Below, in pieces: positions 22,771 to 31,473 of a DNA stretch of 52,670 bases. Each line of letters begins with the position of its first letter. The stretch's first letter is position 1. Under the pieces are notes generated by a model. That model ran no database searches and was not told where the DNA came from. It was given only the letters and a program-made list of their open reading frames with translations. Made by a program: the position numbers and the translations under genes. Where the stretch lies: NCBI GenBank assembly GCA_900552145.1, contig URYW01000005.1:1-52670 (forward strand), in the 5' to 3' direction. The DNA comes from an uncultured Collinsella sp. (GTDB lineage: Bacteria > Actinomycetota > Coriobacteriia > Coriobacteriales > Coriobacteriaceae).

Positions 22771-24465
22771 TTATTCGCCGGCAGGCGGTTTCGGTGAGGA
22801 CGAGGTGTGGGTCGAGCCTTCGCCACCGTCCTGGCGCGGCTTGCGGGAGCGACGGCGACGGCGGCGCTTTTGACCCTGGTCGGTCGAGCCTTCGCCATCG
22901 CGATCCTCACGCGGTTCGCGCTCGTCGCGAGAGCCGCCGCGCGAAGCCTTGGCAGCAGCTCCCCCGCCATCGCCGGGGCGACGGCGCGTGACCTTGACTT
23001 CGCCATCCGAAACCTGATCGGCCACGGAAGGAACCGAGGGCTTCTGCTGCGTGCCCGAGGAATGGCGACGGCGCGGACGTGGCGCGCGCTCCTCCTCGCC
23101 ACGCGGCTTGCCAGCCTTGTCGGCAGGCGCATCGGAGGCCGAGACGCCCTTGGGAGCGGCACCGGCCTCGCGAGCAGCTGCGGCGCGGAAGGCGTCCTCG
23201 CGCTCCTCGCTCGACAGGTGACGGCGACGACGGCGCGTGGGGTTCATGCCACCGCCGCGGTTTTGCTGCTGGGGCTGCTGAGCCTCGCGCTCACGGGAAG
23301 CGTTCTTGCCCGCGGCCTCGCCATTGTCGACGGACGCTGCGCGCTTGCGGCGGCGACGACCACCGGCTGCCTCCTCGGCCTCGGGCGCCTCGGCCTTGCC
23401 GCGGCCCTTTCCGCGGCCACGACCCTCGCCCTGGCCCTGAGCAGCGCGAGCATCGGATTCGGCATCGCGGCGACGGCGCTTGGGCATCGACGTGCCGGCC
23501 AGACGATCGGCACTCGACAGGCCATCGCCCACATCGACGCCGTTCTCGCGATCGAGCTCCATGAGCGCCAGGCGCATCTCGGGCGACTCGATGCGCTCGA
23601 GCACGTCGCGCGTCACGCAGTCGGGGCGGCAGTTGCAGCCCTGCTCGGCGGCCTTCTTTTTGCAGCCCTCCGAGCACGTCATATCGGCCAGGTTGACCTT
23701 AAAGACTTTGCCGTTCTCCAGGCGCAGCACCAGCTGCTCACGCGGCGTGTCATATTCCTGGATACGCGCCTTGCCAAGCGGCGTATCGATGAGCGTCTTC
23801 TTTTTGGGCGCACGGCTCTTAAAGTCCTTGTACGCCTCGAACTCATAGCGCAGACAGCACATCAGGCGGCCGCACACGCCACTGATCTTGGACGAGTTGA
23901 GCGGCAGGTCCTGCTCTTTTGCCATGCGAATCGAGACGGGCTCAAACTGTCCGCCAAAGCGCGTGCAGCAGAGCTCCTGTCCGCACTGGGCATAGCCGCC
24001 CACCAGGCGGGTCTCGTCGCGCACGCCAATCTGGCGCATGTCGACGCGAATGTGCAGCGTCGAGGACAAGTCCTTGACGAGCTGACGAAAATCGACGCGC
24101 TCCTCGGCCGCAAAATAGAACACGGCCTTCTCGCCGCCAAACAGGTACTCGACGCCGACCGGCTTCATCTCGAGGTCGAGCTCTTTGACGAGACGGCGGA
24201 AATCAACCATCGCCTCGTCGCCCTGGATGGCCAGGTCGTCGGCAAGCTGCAGGTCGATGTCGCTCGCCACGCGCAGCACGGGCTTGAGCGGCTGGCCGAT
24301 CTCGTCCTGCGGCACTTCGAAGGGGTCGGCCGTGACCAGGCCGATCTCGGTTCCGCGCTCGGTGGAGCAAATGGCATAATCGGCCTCGAGGATATCCAGA
24401 TCCTGCGGGTCGAACCACAGGTCGCGCGAGGCGTAGGTAAACTTAACGGGTACGACTAACGGCAT
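22771..24465 (-). CDS. PSP1-domain protein (RicT/YaaT-like) with a long basic tail
   Basis: 564 residues. The first about 290 match the PSP1 family: VKFTYASRDLWFDP, GYAQCGQELCCTRFG, KISGVCGRLMCCLRYE, then EGCKKKAAEQGCNCRPDC. The conserved Cys residues hold Fe-S clusters in the B. subtilis RicT/RicF/RicA complex that assists RNase Y. The last about 230 residues are low-complexity, rich in Arg, Lys, Gly and Glu (GRGRGKGRGK; RRRRRSRKPR) and probably bind RNA. The gene overlaps holB by 10 bases, the usual tmk-holB-ricT order. Confidence 0.88.
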   Translation of the reverse strand: MPLVVPVKFTYASRDLWFDPQDLDILEADYAICSTERGTEIGLVTADPFEVPQDEIGQPLKPVLRVASDIDLQLADDLAIQGDEAMVDFRRLVKELDLEMKPVGVEYLFGGEKAVFYFAAEERVDFRQLVKDLSSTLHIRVDMRQIGVRDETRLVGGYAQCGQELCCTRFGGQFEPVSIRMAKEQDLPLNSSKISGVCGRLMCCLRYEFEAYKDFKSRAPKKKTLIDTPLGKARIQEYDTPREQLVLRLENGKVFKVNLADMTCSEGCKKKAAEQGCNCRPDCVTRDVLERIESPEMRLALMELDRENGVDVGDGLSSADRLAGTSMPKRRRRDAESDARAAQGQGEGRGRGKGRGKAEAPEAEEAAGGRRRRKRAASVDNGEAAGKNASREREAQQPQQQNRGGGMNPTRRRRRHLSSEEREDAFRAAAAREAGAAPKGVSASDAPADKAGKPRGEEERAPRPRRRHSSGTQQKPSVPSVADQVSDGEVKVTRRRPGDGGGAAAKASRGGSRDEREPREDRDGEGSTDQGQKRRRRRRSRKPRQDGGEGSTHTSSSPKPPAGE

Positions 24466-25583
24466 TTCAGTGCCTTCCTGATATCGAACAGCATGACCTC
24501 GATGGCCAGCTGGGGAGTAACGTTTCTGGCGATGTTGCGCTCGGCGGTCGCGACCGCCTCGAGCGCCCGGGTGGCACCCGCAACATTCGTCGCGGCGGCA
24601 AGCCGACCGATCGTGTCGCGCACGTCTTCGTTCACGACGTCGGCCGCCTCGTCCTGAAGTGTCAGCAGCACGTCGCGCATGAGCGTCCGTGCGCTCGCCA
24701 GCGCTTCCATGATACCCGAACGCTCGCGCGCGTTGAGTTCGCGCTTGTTACGGTCCTCAAGCTGCTTCAATGCTCCACGCGACAGGTAATCGGCGTTTTG
24801 CTCGAGCACCTTTTCCTGCGTGGACTTGACCTCGGCGAGCGGCGCCTTAACGGCGACGATGAGCGACTTGGCGCGGCTGAGCACGTCGGCCTCGTCGGCG
24901 GCGATAAGCGAATCGATGGCGCGAACCATCTGACGGCGGGCGTCCTGGCGCTCAGCGCTCTTGAGGAACTCGATGCCACGCGTGGGACTCCCCGCCACGG
25001 CGACCGCCATGCGGCAACGCGCAGGGTCCTGACCGGTGGCGCGGCTCACGGCCTGCGCGGCGACGGCGGGCGATACCAGCCGAAACGGCACGCACTGGCA
25101 GCGGCTCACGATAGTGGGCAACATCACGTCTGCCGAGGTGCCCAGCAAGATAAACATAACGCCCTCGGGCGGCTCCTCGAGCGTTTTGAGCAGTGCGTTG
25201 GCGGTGTTGGCGCGCAGCTGCTCGGCACGGTCGATGATGTAGACCTTGGCCTTGGCACGGATGGGCGCCAGCGGCACGTCGTCGAGCAGCTCGCGGGTCT
25301 GGGCGATGAGGTAGCCCGTGGCGCTCTCGGGCGTGTAATAGTGCACATCGGGGTGCGTATGGCGGGCGACGCGCACGCAGCCATCGCATGAGCCGCAGCC
25401 GTCCTGCTCGCACAGGAAGGCTTGGGCGAGCGCCCACGCGGCGTCGAGCTTGCCCGCGCCGAGCGCGCCCAAGAACAGGTAGGCGTGCGATGCGCGGCCG
25501 CTTGCGATGGCGTTGGTCAAAAAGTCGCGCACGCGCTGTTGGGTGTCGAGCTTGGCCAGCAGGCTTGCCTGAGCGGGGGCCAT
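24456..25583 (-). CDS. holB: DNA polymerase III delta' subunit
   Basis: 375 residues. The P-loop region reads LFLGALGAGKLDAA: Gly and Lys are present, but the following Ser/Thr is Leu. A four-Cys zinc module follows (CEQDGCGSCDGC). AKVYIIDRAEQLRANTANALLKTLEEPPEGV is the Walker B/sensor segment of the clamp-loader family. SRCQCVPFRLV resembles the SRC motif. It completes the clamp-loader complex that loads the sliding clamp. It lies 1 base after tmk and overlaps the RicT-like gene. Confidence 0.92.
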   Translation of the reverse strand: MAPAQASLLAKLDTQQRVRDFLTNAIASGRASHAYLFLGALGAGKLDAAWALAQAFLCEQDGCGSCDGCVRVARHTHPDVHYYTPESATGYLIAQTRELLDDVPLAPIRAKAKVYIIDRAEQLRANTANALLKTLEEPPEGVMFILLGTSADVMLPTIVSRCQCVPFRLVSPAVAAQAVSRATGQDPARCRMAVAVAGSPTRGIEFLKSAERQDARRQMVRAIDSLIAADEADVLSRAKSLIVAVKAPLAEVKSTQEKVLEQNADYLSRGALKQLEDRNKRELNARERSGIMEALASARTLMRDVLLTLQDEAADVVNEDVRDTIGRLAAATNVAGATRALEAVATAERNIARNVTPQLAIEVMLFDIRKALKCR

Positions 25584-25584
25584 A

Positions 25585-26268
25585 TTACTCGGCCTCCTGG
25601 GCTAGCGCGGCAGCGACGGCATCCTGGGAAATGTGGAGGCCGTAGGCGCAAACCTGCTCAACCGTCTGCGCGAAGACGTCCTCGATGGACGCGGTCGCGT
25701 CGATGAGCTTTACGCGGTTTGGTTCCTCAGCGGCAATGGCGCAAAATCCCTGGTAAACACGCTCTTGGAAGGCCATACCCTTGGCCTCCATGCGGTCTGC
25801 CGCACCACGGGCGGCCATGCGCAGCGCCGCCTGCTCGGGCGTGATGTGATAGACGAGCGTGAGCGCCGGGTGCGTTCCCGCGACGGCCAGGTTGTTGGCA
25901 TCGCGCACCATCTGGCGATCGAGGCCGTCGGCAAACGCCTGGTAGCAGGTCGTGGAATCGTAGAAGCGATCGCACAGGACCACCTTGCCGGCTGCGAGCG
26001 CGGGGGCGATGACCTCGTGCACCAACTGGGCGCGCGCGGCCTCGTAGAGCAACAACTCGCAGGTGTCGCCCATCGCCGTATTGGCGGGGTCGAGCAGCAG
26101 AGCACGGATCTTTTCGCTGATGGCGGTACCGCCCGGCTCGCGCAGGGTCACAACCTGGTAGCCGGCAAGGTCGAGCGCACGGGCAAGCAGGCGCGCCTGC
26201 GTAGATTTACCGGCGCCATCGACACCCTCGAGCGTAATGAAGCTATGTTGAGCGGGCTCAAAAGCCAT
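25585..26268 (-). CDS. tmk: Thymidylate kinase
   Basis: 227 residues. The P-loop is ITLEGVDGAGKSTQARLL (residues 11-28). The DR motif is LCDRFYDSTTCYQAFADGLD. REPGGTAISEKIRALLL and the LID region with RMEAKGMAFQERVYQG complete the family pattern. It makes dTDP from dTMP. The C-terminus extends about 20 residues past the usual end. First gene of the tmk-holB-ricT operon. Confidence 0.95.
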   Translation of the reverse strand: MAFEPAQHSFITLEGVDGAGKSTQARLLARALDLAGYQVVTLREPGGTAISEKIRALLLDPANTAMGDTCELLLYEAARAQLVHEVIAPALAAGKVVLCDRFYDSTTCYQAFADGLDRQMVRDANNLAVAGTHPALTLVYHITPEQAALRMAARGAADRMEAKGMAFQERVYQGFCAIAAEEPNRVKLIDATASIEDVFAQTVEQVCAYGLHISQDAVAAALAQEAE

Positions 26269-26360
26269 GGGCGCAGCCCCTTCCTACAAGGCGCGTAAAT
26301 GCGAGTTATAGCAACCAAGCCATGATACCCCAGGGGCAGGCGCGTCCCAAACCCCACCTA

Positions 26361-26412
26361 GTCATTGGGGACGTTCTTGAATGACTAGTCGTTTAAGAAC
26401 GTCCCCAATGAC
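26361..26412. repeat. Perfect 18-bp-arm palindrome, GGGGACGTTCTT family
   Basis: GTCATTGGGGACGTTCTT and its exact reverse complement are separated by 16 bases that themselves hold GACTAGTC. Part of the same sequence (TTGGGGACGTTC) lies at the start of the window inside the end of the IIB-like gene. Confidence 0.85.
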
Positions 26413-26442
26413 CCCCACAACCTAGCCATCGAGGCATCCCCG

Positions 26443-26511
26443 AAGTTGCGGTGAAATAGGGACTGATTGAAGCTCTGAGACCGCCAAACAGTCCCTATTT
26501 CACCGCAACTT
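26443..26511. repeat. Palindromic repeat, TTGCGGTGAAATAGGGA family, copy 1
   Basis: Perfect 23-bp arms (core TTGCGGTGAAATAGGGA) surround a 23-base loop. It lies 31 bases after the previous palindrome and upstream of the zinc-ribbon gene. A second copy follows that gene at 27593. Confidence 0.88.
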
Positions 26512-26536
26512 ATGATGGGGATTTTTGGGCGCTGGG

Positions 26537-26542
26537 TATAAT
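26537..26542 (+). promoter_or_regulatory. -10 box before the zinc-ribbon gene
   Basis: Perfect TATAAT, 38 bases before the ATG at 26580 and 26 bases after the palindrome. The -35 region at 17-bp spacing (GATGGG) is a poor match. The promoter is therefore pressed against the repeat. Confidence 0.5.
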
Positions 26543-26579
26543 CGTCGTATTGCATTGAAATGTGGCGAAAGGAGTGGCA

Positions 26580-27575
26580 ATGTCTCGGTATTGCGCCTCG
26601 TGCGGCAAGCTTCTTGCAGATAATGCCAAGTTCTGCACCTCGTGCGGTGCACCCGTTGAGCAAACAACCGCGAGCGATAGCCAGCCCGCTTTCGAGCAGA
26701 CCGGTTCCCTCGATACGCCGCAAGCCAAGGCGGACGACCCCCTCGCCTATCGCCCCGACCCCGCCGCAGGCCCCGCGGCCGTCGAGCCCACGCAGCGCAT
26801 ACCCGTCGCGAGCGGCTCGTCCCAACAGGAGCCGGCTCCCGCATACGCGCCCGCTTCGCCACAGACCCCCGCTCCCAAAAAGAGCGGCGCCGGGCCGCTT
26901 ATCGCCGTTATCGTTGTGCTGGTGGCGATCATCATCGCCCTGGTCGTTTTCTTTGTGATCAAGCCTTTCGACAGCGCCGCCACGCAGACGACTGCCGAGG
27001 TAGCTAAGCTGCACCATGACGTCGACGACGATGACCTAAAGCCTCTCGGCGATCCCAACAGCCTGTACGACGATGATGACGATGACGATGACGATGACGA
27101 CGAGGATGGCGGCGAAGCAACGCTCTCCGAGCAGAATCTCTACCGCCGACTGAGCGAATACTACGACTTGCTCGAAGACCTCGACAACTACGTCCGTGGC
27201 TGCGCGCAGAACTTCAACGGCAGCTATCTGGAAGAAGATCGCACCACCCGTCAAAATCTCGCCGACGTCGCCGAGCGCACAGAGGACACCATCGAGCAGT
27301 ATTACGACATCGTCGAGGACCTGGACGTCCCGACGAGCTCTAAGAACTACAGTTCCTGGAAAGACATCGTTGCCCTGTATGACGACCTGGATCACCGCAT
27401 TGACGCAATCTGTGATGCCTGGGAGATCAGCCTGAAATACACCAAGCCTGCGGATCACAAGAATGAGATCGTGGCGCCGCTGTCGCGCGACAACGTGGCG
27501 GGCACCAATGACAATAAGTACCGCCTAGATTTTGAGGAGCGCTATCCCAGCGCCAAGCCTGTCGAGGTGAAGTAA
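26580..27575 (+). CDS. Zinc-ribbon membrane protein with polyaspartate segment
   Basis: 331 residues; the ATG follows AAAGGAG. The N-terminus is a zinc ribbon: YCASCGKLLADNAKFCTSCG (two CxxC). Then comes a Pro/Ala/Gln-rich linker, one membrane helix (PLIAVIVVLVAIIIALVVFFVI, about residues 108-130), a run of 12 or more acidic residues, mostly Asp, at about residue 163, and a helical extracellular domain. Zinc-ribbon plus single helix plus outer domain is common in Actinobacteria; function unknown. Palindromic repeats of one family lie on both sides. Confidence 0.8.
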   Translation: MSRYCASCGKLLADNAKFCTSCGAPVEQTTASDSQPAFEQTGSLDTPQAKADDPLAYRPDPAAGPAAVEPTQRIPVASGSSQQEPAPAYAPASPQTPAPKKSGAGPLIAVIVVLVAIIIALVVFFVIKPFDSAATQTTAEVAKLHHDVDDDDLKPLGDPNSLYDDDDDDDDDDDEDGGEATLSEQNLYRRLSEYYDLLEDLDNYVRGCAQNFNGSYLEEDRTTRQNLADVAERTEDTIEQYYDIVEDLDVPTSSKNYSSWKDIVALYDDLDHRIDAICDAWEISLKYTKPADHKNEIVAPLSRDNVAGTNDNKYRLDFEERYPSAKPVEVK

Positions 27576-27592
27576 TCCCAACAACTGATCAA

Positions 27593-27662
27593 AACTTGCG
27601 GTGAAATAGGGATTAATTAGGCCTTTTGCCAGCAAAAACAGTCCCTATTTCACCGCAACTTA
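27593..27662. repeat. Palindromic repeat, TTGCGGTGAAATAGGGA family, copy 2
   Basis: The arms TTGCGGTGAAATAGGGA and TCCCTATTTCACCGCAA match copy 1 at 26443 exactly, while the loop differs. It may also serve as transcript end of the zinc-ribbon gene. Confidence 0.88.
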
Positions 27663-27726
27663 GAAGTGGGGCCGGGCGCGCATTTGCATTTGCGCGCCCG
27701 GCCCCGCCGCGTCTATATGTGCTCGG

Positions 27727-30318
27727 CTACTTGTCGGCAGCGGTCTTTTTGGTAGTCGACTTCTTGGACGTCGTCTTTTTCGCCGTCGTCTTTTTGGCAG
27801 CAGTCTTCTTTGCCGCCGTCGTCTTCTTGGCCGTGCTCGCCTTGGTCGTGGTCTTGCGGCCGCGGGCGGGCTTCTTCTCCTTGGTCGGGCAGTCCATGTT
27901 CACGCAGATGCGCCACGGGCCGCGCGCCGTGTTGACCACCACGATGGGGGCGCCGCACTCGGGGCAGGTCTCACCCGTCGCCTCGAGCTTACCGCGCGCC
28001 GGCAGAGGATAGCTCACGCCGCAGTCATCGTAGTTGGTGCAGCGGATAAAGCGCTTGCCGCTCTTCTCGCTCTTGTGTGCGATCAGGTCGCCATGGCGTC
28101 CGGCCTCGGCACATACCTTGCACTCACCCACCTTAAGGTCGGGTTCGTAGTTAGTGGGGCACGTGGGGTTCACGCAGATCTCAAAGGCCTTCTGACGGAA
28201 CGGCTGGCACTTAATGCGCGGCGCGCCGCACTCGGGGCACACGGCCGCCTCGCCCTCGAGCGGGCTCACCTTAACGCCGCTCGGCACCGGATAGGTCACA
28301 TCGCAGTCGGGCCAACCCATGCAGCCGATAAAGCTGCCACGGGTCTTGGCGCTCGTCTTCATGACCAGGTCCTTGCCGCACTTGGGGCAAGCGCCCACGC
28401 GCGCATCGGCCGTGACGGCGTCGCTGATGGCGTCGCCCAGCTCCTGCGTGTGCTTGAGCAGCTCGTCGAGCACGCCAGCCAGCAGCGCGCGCGAGTGCGT
28501 CACGACATGCTCTTCGGTGTCCTCGCCGCGCTCGACGCGGGTCATGTCGCCGTCGAGCTCACTGGTCATATCGGGGCTCGTGATGCGCGGGGCAAACTGT
28601 GACAGCGCATCGATGATGGCAATGCCCAGCTGGCTCGGCTCAACGGGATCGTTTTTGAGATAGCGCACGGCATACAGGCGCTCGATGATGCTCGCGCGCG
28701 TGGACTTGGTGCCCAGGCCGCGCTTTTCCATCTCCTGCACGAGCTTGCCCTGGCTGTAGCGCGCGGGCGGCTCGGTCTGCTTTGCCTCGAGCTTAATGTC
28801 GAACACGTCGACCGTATCGCCCTGCTCCAGCGGCGGCATCTGCTCATCGCGCTTAAGTCCATACGGATACGCCTCGCGGAAGCCCGGAGTCACGAGCACA
28901 TCGCCCGAAGCCACGAACGGCTCACCGTTGACGTCGAGCTCGAGCTTGGTGTTCTCGATGGTCGCGGGACCCATAAGCGTCGCTAGGAAGCGGCGGGCGA
29001 TGAGGTCGTAGAGCTTGCGCTGGCCGCCGTCGAGTGTGGACGGATCGCCCTCGCCCGTAGGGTAGATAGGCGGGTGGTCGGTGGTCTCGACTTTACCGCG
29101 CGTGGGCTTCATGGGGCCGGCGAGGACCTTTTTGCACACGGGCGCCAGCGCCGGGTTGATCTTTGCCAGGTCGCTCACTACGGCGCCCAGATCGAGCGTC
29201 GCGGGATACACGGTGTTGTCGACACGCGGGTAGCTGATAAGGCCCGCCATGTAGAGGGACTCAGCGATGCGCATGGTACGCGCAGGCGAGATGCCCTCGG
29301 CTGCGGCGGCAGCCTGCAGCGAGGTGGTCGCAAACGGCGTGGGCGGCTGCTGCTTGCGCGAGCGCTTGGTCACCGCGGCGACGGTTGCCGTCTTGGCACC
29401 GTCAACGTGACCGTACGCCGTCTCAGCAGCATCCTTGTCGGTAAAGCGCGCCGTCTTGTGCGCGATCTTAAAGCGATCGTCCTCGGCAGCGCCTTGCGCG
29501 GCACCCATGCCGCGAATCTGCCAATAGTCCTCGGGCACAAACGCCATGCGCTCGCGCTCGCGCTCGACCACCAGGGCAAGCGTCGGCGTCTGCACACGGC
29601 CGGCAGAGCGCACGTTACCAAAGCCGCCAAACTTGGCGAGCGTCAGGTAGCGCGTGAGCACCGCACCCCAAATGAGGTCGATGTGCTGGCGGCTCTCGCC
29701 GGCGTCGGCCAGATTCTGGTCGAGCGAGACGAGATTATCGAAGGCCTGCGTGATCTCGGCCTTGGTAAACGAAGAGTACTGGGCGCGGGCAACCGGCAAG
29801 TCCGGCGCCACCTCGCGCACCTTGTTGAGGGCGTCCGAACCGATTAGCTCGCCCTCGCGATCGAAGTCCGTGGCGATAATGACGCTGTCAGACTTTTTAG
29901 CGAGGTTCTTGAGCGAACGAATGAGTTCCTTCTCGGCCGGTAGCTTAATGACGGGCGCCCAGGTGAGGTAAGGCAGGCTCTCGAGTTTCCAGCCCTTGAT
30001 TGAGATGCCATCGGCAAGAAACGGCTTGCGCTTGGTGTCGTAGGGCGGACGCGCCAGGCCATCGGGTATGTCGGCCGGCAGCATCTCGCCGTCCTCGGTG
30101 ACCGAATACCAGCCCAGCTTTTTATCGAACAGCACGCTGTCGCAAAAATCGGGCGCTAGGATGTGACCGGCAAGGCCGATGGTCACGCACTCCTCGCCCT
30201 TCCACTCAAAACGGTAGATGGCGGTGTTGTACACCTTGTCCTTTTTGGGCTTGCCCGTGGACAGACGCTCGGCGATCTGACGCGCGGCGTCGTTTTTCTC
30301 GGCGATGATGAGCTTCAA
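27727..30318 (-). CDS. topA: Type IA DNA topoisomerase (archaeal-type TopA)
   Basis: 863 residues. The N-terminal Toprim domain has LIIAEKNDAARQIAE and ATDFDREGELIG (acidic triad, residues 149-160). RSAGRVQTPTLALV and the active-site Tyr363 in GLISYPRVDNTVYP follow; the wording is closer to archaeal enzymes than to the usual bacterial LISYxRTDS. Three four-Cys zinc modules (CPKCGKDL, CPECGAPRIKC, CPECGAPIVVV) are in the last third. The final 50 residues are Lys/Ala/Thr repeats (KKTTAKK), histone-H1-like. It relaxes negative supercoils. Upstream lie hypB and hypA. Confidence 0.93.
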   Translation of the reverse strand: MKLIIAEKNDAARQIAERLSTGKPKKDKVYNTAIYRFEWKGEECVTIGLAGHILAPDFCDSVLFDKKLGWYSVTEDGEMLPADIPDGLARPPYDTKRKPFLADGISIKGWKLESLPYLTWAPVIKLPAEKELIRSLKNLAKKSDSVIIATDFDREGELIGSDALNKVREVAPDLPVARAQYSSFTKAEITQAFDNLVSLDQNLADAGESRQHIDLIWGAVLTRYLTLAKFGGFGNVRSAGRVQTPTLALVVERERERMAFVPEDYWQIRGMGAAQGAAEDDRFKIAHKTARFTDKDAAETAYGHVDGAKTATVAAVTKRSRKQQPPTPFATTSLQAAAAAEGISPARTMRIAESLYMAGLISYPRVDNTVYPATLDLGAVVSDLAKINPALAPVCKKVLAGPMKPTRGKVETTDHPPIYPTGEGDPSTLDGGQRKLYDLIARRFLATLMGPATIENTKLELDVNGEPFVASGDVLVTPGFREAYPYGLKRDEQMPPLEQGDTVDVFDIKLEAKQTEPPARYSQGKLVQEMEKRGLGTKSTRASIIERLYAVRYLKNDPVEPSQLGIAIIDALSQFAPRITSPDMTSELDGDMTRVERGEDTEEHVVTHSRALLAGVLDELLKHTQELGDAISDAVTADARVGACPKCGKDLVMKTSAKTRGSFIGCMGWPDCDVTYPVPSGVKVSPLEGEAAVCPECGAPRIKCQPFRQKAFEICVNPTCPTNYEPDLKVGECKVCAEAGRHGDLIAHKSEKSGKRFIRCTNYDDCGVSYPLPARGKLEATGETCPECGAPIVVVNTARGPWRICVNMDCPTKEKKPARGRKTTTKASTAKKTTAAKKTAAKKTTAKKTTSKKSTTKKTAADK

Positions 30319-30372
30319 AAGAGGCTCCTATCTCGTATCTCTGCGGCTACGCCCGCCCGTATGGCGGCCGAC

Positions 30373-31056
30373 TTACGCCCTTGCTTGCTCAATCTGCCCG
30401 ATGAGCCAATCGCACCAGGCATCCATGCCCTCGCCCTTGCGCGCGCTCACGGCAAACCGCGGCGCCTGTGGATTGAGGTCATCGAGTGTCTTAGTATACC
30501 TATCCATGTCAAAATCGAAAGCCGGAGCCACGTCAACCTTGTTGAGCAGCTGCGCGCCGGCGTGTTGGAAGATGCCCGGGTACTTGATGGGCTTGTCGTC
30601 GCCCTCGGGCACCGAGAGGATCATGATGGACAGGTTCTCGCCCAGGTCAAAGTCGACTGGGCAGACCAGGTTACCCACGTTTTCGATAAAGATGACGTCG
30701 ATGTTTTCCAGACCCACAGCCTGGTCGAAGGCGTCAACGGCCTCCATGATCATGTTGCCCTCGAGGTGGCACAGGCCGCCCGTGTTGATTTGGATGGCGG
30801 GCATGCCGGCTTCCTTCATGGTGATGGCGTCGACGTCCGAGGCGATATCGCCCTCGATGACGGCGCAGCACAAGCCGGCCTTGTCGCGCAGGCGCTCGTT
30901 GGTGCCCAGAATCGTAGTGGTCTTGCCCGAGCCAGGGCTCGACAGCACATTGATCACATAGGTGCCTGTCTCTTTAAATCGCTGTCGCAGCTGATCTGCC
31001 AGGCGCTCATTGCGCGACAGAATTGGCGATGCGATATCAATCGTTTTCTCGGCCAT
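30373..31056 (-). CDS. hypB: Hydrogenase nickel-incorporation GTPase HypB
   Basis: 227 residues. The P-loop is NVLSSPGSGKTTTI (residues 36-49). The metal site region INTGGLCHLEGNM and the Asp motif VIEGDIASDVDA are present. IFIENVGNLVCPVDFDLGE and LLNKVDVAP complete the SIMIBI GTPase. It lacks the long N-terminal His-rich stretch of some HypB. It inserts Ni into [NiFe] hydrogenase together with HypA, the next gene upstream. No hydrogenase subunit is in the window. Confidence 0.93.
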   Translation of the reverse strand: MAEKTIDIASPILSRNERLADQLRQRFKETGTYVINVLSSPGSGKTTTILGTNERLRDKAGLCCAVIEGDIASDVDAITMKEAGMPAIQINTGGLCHLEGNMIMEAVDAFDQAVGLENIDVIFIENVGNLVCPVDFDLGENLSIMILSVPEGDDKPIKYPGIFQHAGAQLLNKVDVAPAFDFDMDRYTKTLDDLNPQAPRFAVSARKGEGMDAWCDWLIGQIEQARA

Positions 31057-31110
31057 ACTCGGCGCTCCTTACTTCTACCATTTATACCCCGTCCCCAGGT
31101 TGCTGGCGGG

Positions 31111-31467
31111 CTAATCGTCGGGGGTCTCGATCTCGATACTTGCGATGTCGAGTTCGCGGCCGTGCAGCAGACGCACGTTGGCGCCGCCACACTGGGGACA
31201 GCGACAATGGAAACGGTCGTGATCAAAGACCTCGCCGCAGTCCAGGCACTCGCTTTGTGGATGGACCTCCTCCACGGCAAGCTCGCAGCCGCGCGTGAGC
31301 GGGTCCTCGTCGCGAAACGTCTCCCAGGCAAAGTCGAGCGCCTCGCGCACGACCTCGGTCATATCCCCGATACGCAGCGTTACCAAAACGGCGCGCGAGG
31401 CCCCCGCCCCACGCGCCGCGCGAATCACTGTATCGAGTATGCCGTTGACAATGCCAACCTCGTGCAT
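31111..31467 (-). CDS. hypA: Hydrogenase maturation nickel metallochaperone HypA
   Basis: 118 residues. The N-terminal MHE motif supplies the nickel ligands (His2). The zinc site is ECLDCGEVFDHDRFHCRCPQCGG, four Cys in two pairs. It hands nickel to HypB. It lies 6 bases after tatC's stop and 54 bases before hypB, so it shares a transcript with tatA-tatC. Confidence 0.93.
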   Translation of the reverse strand: MHEVGIVNGILDTVIRAARGAGASRAVLVTLRIGDMTEVVREALDFAWETFRDEDPLTRGCELAVEEVHPQSECLDCGEVFDHDRFHCRCPQCGGANVRLLHGRELDIASIEIETPDD

Positions 31468-31473
31468 ACCGAT

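Noticed and set aside
22807..24459. A 550-codon plus-strand frame opposite the RicT-like gene
   Set aside because: The Ala/Leu/Arg-rich product is the antisense reading of the conserved PSP1 domain and its Arg/Gly tail.
26361..26511. Could the close palindromes be a CRISPR array?
   Set aside because: The two units differ in sequence, are themselves palindromes with long arms, and there are no regularly spaced spacers or cas genes.
27064..27120. GAT/GAC tandem repeat as a possible microsatellite element
   Set aside because: It codes the polyaspartate segment of the zinc-ribbon protein in frame and mixes both Asp codons; ordinary low-complexity coding sequence.
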